A DNA stretch of 64,000 nt from JACPPO01 sp965262505 (GTDB lineage Bacteria; Acidobacteriota; Vicinamibacteria; Vicinamibacterales; UBA2999): the NCBI GenBank assembly GCA_965262505.1, contig CBDHFM010000009.1:1-64000 (forward strand), given 5' to 3'. Under the pieces are notes generated by a model that saw only the letters and a program-made list of their open reading frames with translations, searched no databases and was not told where the DNA came from. Made by a program: the position numbers and the translations under genes. Positions 34,333 through 42,369 of this stretch are shown here, one piece after another. The number at the start of each line of letters is the position of its first letter. Within the stretch, counting starts at the first letter, position 1.

Positions 34333-34664
34333 TGAAGCGGGGCGACATCTGGCTTGTCAGCCTTGATCCCACGGCCGGCCATGAACAACAGGGGACCCGG
34401 CCGGTACTGATCGTGTCCCCCGCCGCGTTCAACACGCTGACCGGGACGCCGGTCGTCCTGCCCATCACCACGGGGGGGAGCTTCGCTCGTCGGCGTGGCT
34501 TCACAGTGTCTCTTGAGGGCGCAGGCACCCGAACGAGCGGCGTGATCCGCTGCGACCAGCCCCGCGCCCTCGATCTCGGTGCCCGGAATGGGAAGCGCCT
34601 CGAAACCGTTCCCGCGCACATCATGGATGATGTGCTGGCCCGCCTCACCACCATCCTCGAATAA
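34332..34664 (+). CDS. mazF: MazF/PemK-family endoribonuclease toxin
   Basis: A 110-residue protein with the classic MazF pattern: KRGDIWLVSLDPTAGHEQQG, split as KRGDIWLVSLDPT and GHEQQGTRPVLIVS, then VVLPITT, SGVIRCDQPRALDL and a C-terminal DDVLARL. The Arg in GDIWLV/TRPVL and the Thr/Ser in PITT fit the active site. It starts with GTG overlapping mazE by one base. It appears intact. Confidence 0.9.
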   Translation: MKRGDIWLVSLDPTAGHEQQGTRPVLIVSPAAFNTLTGTPVVLPITTGGSFARRRGFTVSLEGAGTRTSGVIRCDQPRALDLGARNGKRLETVPAHIMDDVLARLTTILE

Positions 34665-34768
34665 ACAGCGTCGCGATCAGACGCCAACGTGGCCATAGTC
34701 TCGCGCAGCGCCAACCGTCTTCCGTTCGGTCCCACAACACAAGAATCGGACTCGGCGGCTTCCCGCTC

Positions 34769-35752
34769 GTGTCGCTCAAGGAGGCGCGCGACCAGGCCTT
34801 CGCCAACCGCAAGTTCGCACGCTCCGGCGGCGACCCGCTCGCCGAGAAAGTCCGCGCCAACGGCATACCCACCTTCGCCGCCGCCGCCGAGCGGGTCTGG
34901 AACGACAAGCATCCCGGCTGGCGTCACCCCCAGCATGCCCAGGATTGGATGTCGAGCCTCACGCGGCACGTGCTCCCGCACATCGGCACGATGCCCGTGT
35001 GCGACGTAAAGAGCGCCGACGTGCTCCAGACGCTCCGGCGCATCTGGCACGTCCGGCCCGAGACCGCCCGGCGCGTGCGCCAGCGCATCGGCGCCGTGAT
35101 GGACTGGGCCATCGCGATGCAACTTCGGACCGACAACCCGTGCGACCGCCTCGGCAAGGTTCTCGGCCCGCAGCAGGATCTCGTGCAGCACATGCGGGCA
35201 TTGCCTCACGCCGAGGTGGCCGCGGCGATCCAGACGGTGAGGGCCTCGGGAGCGACAACGGCGGTCAAGCTGGCCTTTGAATTCCTGGTGCTGACGGCAG
35301 CCCGGTCGGGCGAAGTGCGCGGCGCGCGGTGGGCCGAAATCGATCTGCGCGTCGGCGTGTGGACGATTCCCGCCACGCGCATGAAGGCGAAGCGCGAGCA
35401 CCGGGTGCCGCTGTGCGGGCGGGCGGTGGAGATGCTCCGCGCCGCACGGGCGCTCGGCGACGGCTGCGGTCCGCTCGTGTTCCCCAGCACCGGCCGGAAT
35501 CCGATCTCGATCACGCGGCTGCCGCGGCTGCTACAACACCACAAGATCGCGGCCGTTCCGCATGGCTTCAGGTCCAGCTTTCGGGACTGGGCCGCCGAGG
35601 AAACGAACCACCCGCGCGAGGTCGTCGAAGTGGCCCTGGCGCACGTGGTCGGGAACCAGACTGAGGCGGCGTATGCGCGGTCGGACTTGTTCGAGCGCCG
35701 CCGCCAGCTGATGGACGACTGGGGCGCCTATCTCAGTGGACCGCGCGGGTAG
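34769..35752 (+). pseudogene. Second-type tyrosine integrase, N-terminally truncated
   Basis: 327 codons from PLVSLKEARDQAF to the end, with all catalytic motifs (TAARSGEVRG, PHGFRSSFRDWA, EVALAHVVGN, AAYARSDLF). The arm-binding domain before GLGGFPLVS is replaced by unrelated DNA, so it cannot bind arm sites normally. Closest to 5403-6524 and 27216-27993. Confidence 0.78.
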
Positions 35753-35822
35753 GTGACCCCGCGACGCCGGTGACGGCTCATCCGTTCGCGCTCGTGGCCA
35801 GCCAGCGAAGGATGTCGCGGTG

Positions 35823-35851
35823 GGCTGCCACAATAATTGTCGTTGACCAGC
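35823..35851. repeat. Solitary IS21-type end
   Basis: TGCCACAATAATTGTCGTTG closely matches the inverted left end of the IS21 element at 9271, including the following GA-CAGC. No transposase is adjacent. A second, more diverged end is at about 15940-15962. Confidence 0.5.
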
Positions 35852-35870
35852 CGTCAGAGTAGGGACGGTG

Positions 35871-36413
35871 TCAACCGCGGCCTGACTGTTCGATGGCCCG
35901 GATGCAGTCGTTCAACAGGTCAGGCTTCACATGCAGGGTCGACCGGCGAGGCAGTTCGCGAAGAATCGCGGCGACCGCTTTCCGAGAGCGCTGTTTTTGC
36001 CGGATGGACCGCACCAGGAGGCCGATGGTTCCGTGAACCGGGATGTTGAGACTGCGCGCGGCCAGTCGCGCTGCCGCATCATCGGTGAGCAACAGCGCGC
36101 TCGGATGATCGACGGCCACGCGCAACGCCTCCACTTCACCGTCGTGCAGCGGCAAGAGTCGGGCGAGCGACAGAAGTTCAGGGGCTGTCGGTCTGCGGGG
36201 CGTGGCGTCGCGCCACGAGAGTCCGGACTGGTGCAGGGCTGCGGGGCGGTGCCGCTCGATCTCACTCCGGAGGGTGACCGGTACGATCACCCGCCGGAAG
36301 TCGCGCAGCAGATCGATGCATCCCAATTCATACAGATGAATGACCGGACCGGCGTCGCACACAACCGGCCGCGGCGCCGTTTCAGTCGTCCCCATGGAGT
36401 CCCCATTGGACAT
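35871..36413 (-). CDS. PIN-like (DUF3368) toxin
   Basis: A 180-residue protein. The PIN-fold acidic residues appear in VVCDAGPVIHLYELG, HDGEVEALRVAV and LLLTDDAAARLAA, the DUF3368 order; the C-terminus is GTIGLLVRSIRQK. Two starts are possible (36413 or 36395); the first lies directly behind GAAGGAGG. It overlaps the upstream antitoxin by 32 (or 14) bases. Likely an RNase toxin. Confidence 0.82.
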   Translation of the reverse strand: MSNGDSMGTTETAPRPVVCDAGPVIHLYELGCIDLLRDFRRVIVPVTLRSEIERHRPAALHQSGLSWRDATPRRPTAPELLSLARLLPLHDGEVEALRVAVDHPSALLLTDDAAARLAARSLNIPVHGTIGLLVRSIRQKQRSRKAVAAILRELPRRSTLHVKPDLLNDCIRAIEQSGRG

Positions 36414-36582
36414 CCTCCTTCAGGAACGCGGCGGTCAGATCGTGGGCGTGAGATTCAAGGAATCGCCGAAGCGCTTCCGACAGCAGGTCGTCGAGATCGG
36501 TCGCACAGCCTTCCGCAACGAACGCGCGCGCTTGCGCGGCCAGCGCCGCCGGCAGATCGGCCTCGATTCGGACTTTGTCCAT
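36382..36582 (-). CDS. Small antitoxin of the PIN-like toxin
   Basis: A 66-residue protein: MDKVRIEADLPAALAAQARA, then DLDDLLSEALRRFLESH and a C-terminal FLKEDVQWGLHG. This is a UPF0175/RHH-like antitoxin pattern, with an N-terminal DNA-binding strand-helix-helix and a C-terminal toxin-binding helix. It directly precedes and overlaps the PIN gene. Confidence 0.75.
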   Translation of the reverse strand: MDKVRIEADLPAALAAQARAFVAEGCATDLDDLLSEALRRFLESHAHDLTAAFLKEDVQWGLHGDD

Positions 36583-36802
36583 GTCATCAACATAGCACGG
36601 GGGTGACGGCCAGGTTCCCAGGGCAGGAGGCCAGACCACGGGAAAACGCCGTCCTGGTGTCGTCACGCCCGCATCGGCGATCTGCAGCCGCCGCCCGTGT
36701 CCCTCGATCCACATGTTGCCCAGCCCGTGGATCATGATGTCCGATCTGTCGGGGTCGTCGCGCGCCACCTCGAGGTTCAGGCGTTCCAGTCCATCCCTCT
36801 GC

Positions 36803-37063
36803 TCAGAGCTGTCCGGCTCGTTTCGCTTTCCAGTATGGGAGCGTGGCGGGGAGGTAGTGCGGCTTGAGGTACACCCGCCTTGGCGGGAGCGACTGCACGC
36901 CGTCGTAGGGGAGACAGATCGCCTGACAGTTCCCGAGCAAGGCGAAGTCGCGCGGCTGAAACAGCGCCTCGCGCCGCTCCGAACACCGCACACCTTTGTG
37001 GTGAGCGGGCGGCGCCCTGCGTTCCACGATGTTGGCGACGTCAACAGCGGGGGAGCGGAGCAC
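36803..37063 (-). CDS. Possible conserved hypothetical fragment
   Basis: The last ~50 residues (RDFALLGNCQAICLPYDGVQ, then RRVYLKPHYLP and YWKAKRAG) look like a coherent conserved protein end, but the N-terminal part does not, and the upstream region is IS debris. Probably the 3' part of a truncated gene. Function unknown. Confidence 0.35.
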   Translation of the reverse strand: MLRSPAVDVANIVERRAPPAHHKGVRCSERREALFQPRDFALLGNCQAICLPYDGVQSLPPRRVYLKPHYLPATLPYWKAKRAGQL

Positions 37064-37093
37064 GGATGCACGGATGCACGGATGGGAGACGGG

Positions 37094-37290
37094 ATGTTAC
37101 TGAAGCACTCCCTGGAACGGGGCGTCTCGAAGGCAGAGTTTGTCGAGACGCTTCGGCGTGAGCCGCCGGACGATCCACGAGTGGATCGAGACCGGTCAGT
37201 TGGACCGGGACCTGTCGACAGGTGGCGCGCAGGACTCGCCGCGGCTGGATCCCTACAGGGGGAGCATCGATTCACGTCTCACGGACGTGG
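37094..37290 (+). pseudogene. IS21-like transposase N-terminal fragment, frameshifted
   Basis: The frame MLLKHSLERGVSKAEFVETL shifts to RRFGVSRRTIHEWIETGQLD, then LDPYRGSIDSRL: together the HTH start of an IstA-like transposase. The catalytic core is absent. Confidence 0.6.
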
Positions 37291-37362
37291 TGGTGAATGG
37301 CTGGGGGGAGCCGTCGTGGTCACGCTGCCCGCCAACAGCGCCAGCACCGCCCCCACGATGCT

Positions 37363-37695
37363 TCACGGACGCGGAGACGCTGCTACAGCAGCTCGACGCG
37401 GGTGAACGTCGATCTGCACGTCTACGTGCTGGCCGAGCTTGTTGAGCACGGTCATCAGCCGGTCAATGGTGAAGCGGCCAAGCTGCACGTTGCGAATGCG
37501 GGTAAAGTCCGCGTGGCTGATACCGGTACGGCCCTCAGCCTTGCGCGTCGAAAGCCCTTCATCGTCAAGAATGCCAATGATGCGGGCGGCCAGCAGCGCC
37601 TTGGTCTGCTGCACGTCGGCGTCCGCGCGGCCGAAGTCACGGAAGACATTGCCGCTGCCGTACACCAACTCACCATCGTCGGCGGTTTTGCTCAT
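37363..37695 (-). CDS. XRE-family antitoxin (HigA-like)
   Basis: A 110-residue protein from ATG at 37695. It starts MSKTADDGELVYGSGNVFRD, and the HTH region is LSTRKAEGRTGISHADFTRI. Members of this family follow Gp49/HigB-like toxins. It overlaps the frameshifted toxin in ATGA. The antitoxin frame itself is intact. Confidence 0.78.
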   Translation of the reverse strand: MSKTADDGELVYGSGNVFRDFGRADADVQQTKALLAARIIGILDDEGLSTRKAEGRTGISHADFTRIRNVQLGRFTIDRLMTVLNKLGQHVDVQIDVHPRRAAVAASPRP

Positions 37696-38044
37696 GGTTG
37701 GAACTCCTGCTTCAATTGTTTCAGACGTTCGCGGATGAGATCGATCTCCTTCGTCGGAGTCTTGATCCCCTGCTTCGCCTTCTTCTGGAAGGCGTGCACA
37801 ACCCACAGCCGCTCTCCGAGTTGCAGCGCGTAGACCGTCCGATACGCATCAGTGCGGTACTGGAGCGCCACCTCGAATACGCCGGCGCCGACACCCTTCA
37901 GCGGCTTGGCATATCAGCCTTTTGGCCTTCGGCCGTGACCGTCAGTGCCCGCAGGATCTCATCCTGCGCCCCTTCGGGAAAGCGGACGAACGCCTTGCGG
38001 GCCGCCTTGATCCACGCGATCGGCCGCGTATCTCTGCTTCTCAT
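37692..38044 (-). pseudogene. HigB-like (Gp49) toxin inactivated by a single frameshift
   Basis: The first frame, MRSRDTRPIAWIKAARKAF to EGQKADMPSR, meets a stop. Shifting one base gives AKPLKGVGAGVFEVALQYRT, VYALQLGERLWVVHAFQKK and EIDLIRERLKQLK, the complete rest of a Gp49-type toxin. So one base near 37905 separates a full-length toxin from a dead one. The downstream antitoxin remains intact. Confidence 0.8.
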
Positions 38045-38160
38045 AGGACACAGGTGTCAAATATACCACCACTTAACGGTCGAGGCGGTCGACGCTAGAG
38101 GGGACTGGACCGCTGGCCCGCGGTTGTGCAGCGCCGGCCGCTGACCGTTGGGCACTCCGA

Positions 38161-38262
38161 TCTTTCCGGATGGCCACGGGCATGGCCACGTCTCGTGCAA
38201 GAACCTCAATAACCATCGGGCGAAACATGATCTTTGGTTGCAACATCAGGTCGAGTGATATG
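38161..38262. repeat. ~110-bp dispersed repeat, copy 2
   Basis: Counterpart of 16195-16306. Followed at 38286 by a run of about 13 G. Confidence 0.6.
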
Positions 38263-38304
38263 TTGCAGCGATGTATGGCCACGGACGGGGGGGGGGGTTG
38301 AGGC

Positions 38305-38390
38305 GTCAAAAGCTGGACGATGGACGGCGACGGTCAGGGCGCGCCGGACCTCACCACGCCGACCAAAGCCGACCCGGAAATCCGTCACTG
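38305..38390 (+). pseudogene. ArdC C-terminal fragment
   Basis: The plus frame KSWTMDGDGQGAPDLTTPTK then ADPEIRH matches ArdC copies near residue 630 (KRWTRAGDGQGA... QADPDIRQ). A fourth locus with ardC sequence. Confidence 0.6.
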
Positions 38391-38457
38391 CTCCCGGAGC
38401 ATCCATCGGCTGGCGGCACGAAGGCGAGCATGTTAGTGTGACCAGTGAGGAACGCTC

Positions 38458-38661
38458 ATGCCCGTGATGCTGTCTAAGACCTACGAGGCCTTCAAGGAAG
38501 CGGGCGCCTCAGATGAACGCGCCCGCGAGGCCGCAGAGGAAATCGCTGCGTTCGATGCCAGGTTGATTCGTGTTGAGTCGAAGCTCAACCTGGTACTCGG
38601 GGGCATACTCACGCTGATTCTTGGCGTGGCCGCCCTCGTCATGCGAGCGTTTACCGGCTGA
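38458..38661 (+). CDS. Small DUF1640-like coiled-coil membrane protein
   Basis: A 67-residue protein: TYEAFKEAGASDERAREAAE, then a coiled coil (FDARLIRVESKLNLVLGG) and a C-terminal membrane helix (ILTLILGVAALVMRAF). The pattern matches DUF1640-type proteins. Role unknown. Confidence 0.7.
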   Translation: MPVMLSKTYEAFKEAGASDERAREAAEEIAAFDARLIRVESKLNLVLGGILTLILGVAALVMRAFTG

Positions 38662-38729
38662 GCCTCGGCAGCCGTCACCAAGTCGCCACGAACGTCGCCT
38701 CCATCACGTTCTGAGTGGCGGTTCGTTTC

Positions 38730-38906
38730 CTATAGACCACCTCTCGCCGACACCCCGTGTTCCCGAGCCTCCCGCCGGGCGTGCAAGTCCACGATTCGAT
38801 GTCCCTCTTCCCCTTGTCTGCCCTGAAGATCCGCGGCAAGCCGCGCGACGTCGTACCCGTACTCCCGAGCCATCTCATCCTTGATCCGCCACAGTTCCTC
38901 AATCAC
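38730..38906 (-). CDS. 58-residue conserved small protein (EELWRIKDEMAREY family)
   Basis: A frame from GTG at 38906: VIEELWRIKDEMAREYGYDV, then DLQGRQGEEGHRIVDL. It belongs to the same broad family as 33049-33270, which normally follows RelE-type toxin genes. It starts at the very point where the toxin remnant ends, so the intervening toxin body has been deleted. Confidence 0.55.
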   Translation of the reverse strand: MIEELWRIKDEMAREYGYDVARLAADLQGRQGEEGHRIVDLHARREAREHGVSARGGL

Positions 38907-38971
38907 CTCATCTTATCCAGGCGGTCGAGATCGTCCGCCGCCGTCGTCGTGAACTCAACGTCACAGGTCAC
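38903..38971 (-). pseudogene. RelE-type toxin remnant, copy 2
   Basis: 22 codons, VTCDVEFTTTAADDLDRLDK then MR and a stop. This is a RelE N-terminus without its catalytic part, placed between antitoxin copy 2 and the 58-aa gene. Confidence 0.65.
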
Positions 38972-39192
38972 CGCGACGACTCAAGTCGGTCTGCGACATC
39001 CGAAAGGCTCGTCGTTCTGCTGCCAGCCTCGACCTCTGCGAGCGAGCGCTGCAGTGCTTCGGCGAAATCCTCGCGCAGCCTCAGTCCTTGGTCTGGATCG
39101 CCGAGCAACCCGGTAATGGACTGGACCACGGACTCCCGCACAAGTTCTTTGAATTCGTTCACGGTCAAGTCGGCGATCCGGGAGCTTGCCAT
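38968..39192 (-). CDS. Orphan antitoxin-like small protein, copy 2
   Basis: Near-identical to 3630-3854 in protein and DNA, including the upstream ~180 bases that lead to the integrase. It retains its full 74 codons although the toxin is gone. Confidence 0.65.
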   Translation of the reverse strand: MASSRIADLTVNEFKELVRESVVQSITGLLGDPDQGLRLREDFAEALQRSLAEVEAGSRTTSLSDVADRLESSR

Positions 39193-39371
39193 CGTATTTC
39201 CCTCTATTCGTTACGGTGAAGTCGGCCTCAGACTACGCCACCGCCATGACCCACGCCAGCCGTCGACCAGCGCAGCTGGCGGCATCGTACGCGGATCACC
39301 CGATTGAGACAACGCGCCGTGCGTCCCTCCACACCGGCCTGTCACCGGTACGCCGGCATCACCTACCTGTG

Positions 39372-39716
39372 CTACCCGCCGACGTATTCGGCCCAGTCGT
39401 CCATGAGCCGCCGCCGCCGCTCGAACAAGTCCGACCGCGCGTACACCGCCTCGACCTGGTTGTGCACCATGTGCGCGAGCGCCGCTTCGATCACCTCGCG
39501 CGGGTGGTCGGTGTCCTCGGCGGCCCAATCGCGAAAGGTGGACCGGAACCCGTGCGGCACGGCCGCGATTTGCTGGTCCTGGAGGAGGCGCCGTAGCGCC
39601 TGCTCGGGGAGCGGCGTCCCGTCCACGGTGGGGAACACGAGCGGACTGGTGCCGTCGCCGAGCGTCCGCGCGGCATCGAGAATCGCCATCGCGCGACGTG
39701 CCAGCGGCACCCGGTA
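39372..39716 (-). pseudogene. Integrase C-terminal fragment, third copy
   Basis: Only the last ~115 codons (from YRVPLARRAMAILDAARTL) of the 4034-5287 type remain, with HGFR box and Tyr. At 39716 the sequence joins the DNA that precedes ardC at 6520, so the missing integrase 5' part and the entire divergent second integrase were deleted in one event. Confidence 0.88.
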
Positions 39717-39896
39717 AGGGCTGGCTGATGATCGCGCATCTTCAGGAACGGGCGGTCGCCTTGAGCAGCGGGCAGGCGCGAGGATCATTCGTGACGGTAG
39801 ACCGATGACGATAAGCCATGACTGATTCGACCACAACGTTGCTATCGACTCCCCCCGCCGCTCGCTGAAGCCGTCCCGTGGGAAAGGCGGGAGCTG

Positions 39897-40750
39897 ATGG
39901 CCTGGTGGCGTACACCGTCGGCGCAGACACCCACGTGGTCCCGGGAGGACGACCACACCGCGTTTGTCGCGAAGACCCTCAAGGAGCAGGGCGTGGCGCC
40001 GTGGCAGAAGCCGTGGACGCCCGGCGAGCGCCGACTCCCGGAACACCTCGTAAGCGGGCACGCGTACTGGGGCGTGAACGCGCTGCACTTGAGTGTCACC
40101 CAAACCGCGAAGGGCTACCGCGACAACCGCTGGGCGACCGTCACGCAGATCCAGGCGCTGGGTGGTCAGGTCCGCCCAGGCGAGCAGGCGACGCCCGTCC
40201 TGTTTGACACGATGGACGACGAGCGGCAGGCGCAGCACCCGCCCGGCGCGCCCGATACGGACCAGCCGCCCGGCGGCGAGCAGGACCACGAGCAGACCCG
40301 TCCGCCGATGGTGCGGGTTCACGCCGCGTTCAACGTCGAACAGGCCGACGGCCTGACGCTGGAGCGGCGCGACGACGACCGCGACAAAAGGTCCGAGGGA
40401 AAAACGCATCAGCTCGCCAAGCGCATCATCATGGAGAGCGGCGTGGACGTGCGGCACGTGCGCGGCGATCGCTCGTTCTACAACCTACAGACCGACCGCG
40501 CCACCCTTCCCGAACGTGACCAGTTCGCATCCGCGAACGGGTATTACCAGATCGTGTTGCACGAACTCGGGCACGCCACCGGCCATCCCGATCGGCTGGA
40601 CCGCGCCACGCTCACGAACGGCGTCAGGGATTTCGGTAGCGTGGAGTATGCCCGCGAAGAACTCCGCGCCGAAATATCGGCGATGCTGACCGGCGCGCGG
40701 GTCGGCGTCGGCCACGACGGGAGCCGTGGCGCGACGTACGTGAAGGGCTG
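39897..40750 (+). pseudogene. ArdC-like protein truncated after the metalloprotease domain
   Basis: It matches 6694-8859 for ~285 codons, including GVAPWQKPW, HELGHATGH and EELRAE. It ends at VKGW where the sequence switches to a toxin gene on the other strand. The antirestriction part might still be made as a fusion running to 41066; the C-terminal winged-helix half is absent. Confidence 0.8.
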
Positions 40751-40795
40751 GGTCCGGGCGGTTTCGGTGTACTCAATCGTCCAAGTGAAGGGCAT
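40745..40795 (-). pseudogene. RelE-type toxin stub cut by the ArdC junction
   Basis: MPFTWTIEYTETARTQP is the start of a RelE toxin. The rest is replaced by antisense ardC sequence. Confidence 0.65.
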
Positions 40796-41000
40796 GCCTC
40801 ACGTCGGCGGAGGAGTACACGTGCTCGGTGCCGTGACGAAGGCGCTCCAGAACGTCTGCGGCGAGGTAGTAATCCTCGAGGTCCTCAAGGCCGCGCTCGA
40901 TCATCTCACGCAGGTAGAAGGCCTTGGTGCGCCCAGTCTGCGTCGCCAACACGTCAAGCCGGTGCTCGGTCTCTGGATCCAGTCGAACCGACGTCGCCAT
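40773..41000 (-). CDS. RHH antitoxin (RelB/DinJ-like), toxin lost
   Basis: A 75-residue protein: MATSVRLDPETEHRLDVLAT, then GRTKAFYLREMIERGLEDLE (ribbon-helix-helix), and a C-terminal RHGTEHVYSSADVRHAL. The pattern is typical of DinJ/RelB-type antitoxins. Its partner toxin survives only as 17 codons. Confidence 0.8.
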   Translation of the reverse strand: MATSVRLDPETEHRLDVLATQTGRTKAFYLREMIERGLEDLEDYYLAADVLERLRHGTEHVYSSADVRHALHLDD

Positions 41001-41152
41001 GTCGCGGAGCCTCCAACCACAGTGAATATGCGTGTTCACCAGATCACAATAGCCCGGCACCGATGACGAGCGCGGGCACGGGTCAGTGCGCGGTCGGTCC
41101 ACGCGCGACGGCAGCGGCTCGCGGTTGATCGCCCAGGATCAGGACCACGGAC

Positions 41153-41302
41153 ACGCGGGCGGGCTTTCAGGTGACAGCCGAAACGGGTATTCTCTTTGTC
41201 CCATGGTGGCTGCGCATGCTTGATCTAGCCTGTTATACGTGGGCGCGTCCGCTGAGCCGGTTCACGGGCCGCGCCGTCGCGCCGTTTCAACACCTCTCCC
41301 TC
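41153..41302 (+). pseudogene. Duplicate 3' fragment of the cluster methyltransferase
   Basis: The frame VTAETGILFVPWWLRMLDLA then CYTWARPLSR and AVAPFQHLS matches residues ~223-270 of the methyltransferase at 41482-42369, with DNA divergence of roughly 15-20%. It implies a second, older copy of the cluster start, now truncated. Confidence 0.75.
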
Positions 41303-41481
41303 CCCGCTAGAGATCGCCAGTGGCCACGACGCGTCGGTGTTCCCCCGTCGCGCGCAGCTGGCGAATCCGCCGCACGCCGACAACGGACTGATCGACCACG
41401 CGCAACCTCCGACCTTGACGCCCATGTGGGCACGGTGATGGCCAGTCCGGGTCACCATCGCCGCGGAAGTTGGCGATCGCG

Positions 41482-42369
41482 GTGACGCCCCCTGAGGCGG
41501 CGGTGAGACACGACACAGCCGACCTGCCGGGTGAGAGTGAGAGCTCTGGTGCGGATGAGGCGCGTGCGTACTGCGATTTCTGGGCAGATGTCGGCTCGAC
41601 ATTTCCTGATCTGCAAGGGGCGCGGTCGACGGCGCAGTATCTCGAGGATGAACAATGGTTGTTCCAAACCCATCTGGCGCCGCTGGAGGGGCTGCGTATT
41701 CTGAAGACCGATCTCTGGGATGAGGCGAAGAATACGCGCATCCTGCGCTGGGCCGCAGCAGCCGGGAGTCACGCCTTTGGGGTCGATATCTCACCAGGGA
41801 TCGTCCGGGGCGCCCGCCGGAACTTCGAGGAACGGAGCCTGACGTTGCACGGCGTACGGTCCGATGTGCGGACGCTCCCGTTCCAATCCGGGAGCTTCGA
41901 CGCGGTCTACTCCATGGGGACGGTTGAGCACTTCGCGGACACGGACGGGGCCGTGCGGGAGATTTTCCGCGTGATGCGACCGGGTGGCCGCGTGGTCATC
42001 GGGGTGCCGAATCGCTGGGACCCCTTCCTGCGGCCGCTCCTCGTGGTGCTGCTGTACCGGCTCGGGCTGTATGGGTACGGCTACGAGAAGTCGTATTCGC
42101 GGCGCACCTTCCGGCGGATGCTCACGCGGGCGGGCTTTGAGATGACGGCCGAAACCGGTATTCTCTTCATACCGGGGTGGTTGCGGATGCTCGATCTGGC
42201 TTGCTATACGTGGGCGCGCCCGCTGAGCCGGATCACGGGCCTCGCCGTCGCGCCGTTCCATCACCTGTCGCGGTGGCTGCCCTGGCTGCGCCGGCACGGG
42301 TATCTGCTGACGATGGTCGCGGTTCGGCCAGAGGCGTCGGACGCACCCTCACCACGGAGGTCGCCATGA
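41482..42369 (+). CDS. Class I SAM-dependent methyltransferase of the exosortase operon
   Basis: A 295-residue protein (start GTG at 41482; TTG 12 bases upstream is possible). The SAM-binding region runs from AAAAGSHAFGVDISPGIV (a divergent motif I) through VRTLPFQSGSFDAVYSMGTVEHF, split as VRTLPFQSGSFDAVYS and MGTVEHFAD, to VMRPGGRVVIGVPNRWDP, the Methyltransf_11 order. The C-terminal ~90 residues (YGYEKSYSRRTFRRMLTRAG) are typical of methyltransferases of sugar or lipid metabolism. It overlaps the exosortase gene by 4 bases (ATGA). It probably modifies a glycan or lipid used by the sorting/glycosylation pathway. Confidence 0.82.
   Translation: MTPPEAAVRHDTADLPGESESSGADEARAYCDFWADVGSTFPDLQGARSTAQYLEDEQWLFQTHLAPLEGLRILKTDLWDEAKNTRILRWAAAAGSHAFGVDISPGIVRGARRNFEERSLTLHGVRSDVRTLPFQSGSFDAVYSMGTVEHFADTDGAVREIFRVMRPGGRVVIGVPNRWDPFLRPLLVVLLYRLGLYGYGYEKSYSRRTFRRMLTRAGFEMTAETGILFIPGWLRMLDLACYTWARPLSRITGLAVAPFHHLSRWLPWLRRHGYLLTMVAVRPEASDAPSPRRSP

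Noticed and set aside
36382..37275. 297-codon minus-strand frame ending in the small antitoxin
   Set aside because: Only the last 66 codons, from the ATG at 36582, read as protein; the upstream part is IS debris in Arg/Ser-rich frames.
38286..38298. Run of about 13 G
   Set aside because: Likely slippage-prone and possibly an assembly artefact; no gene or structure is attached to it.
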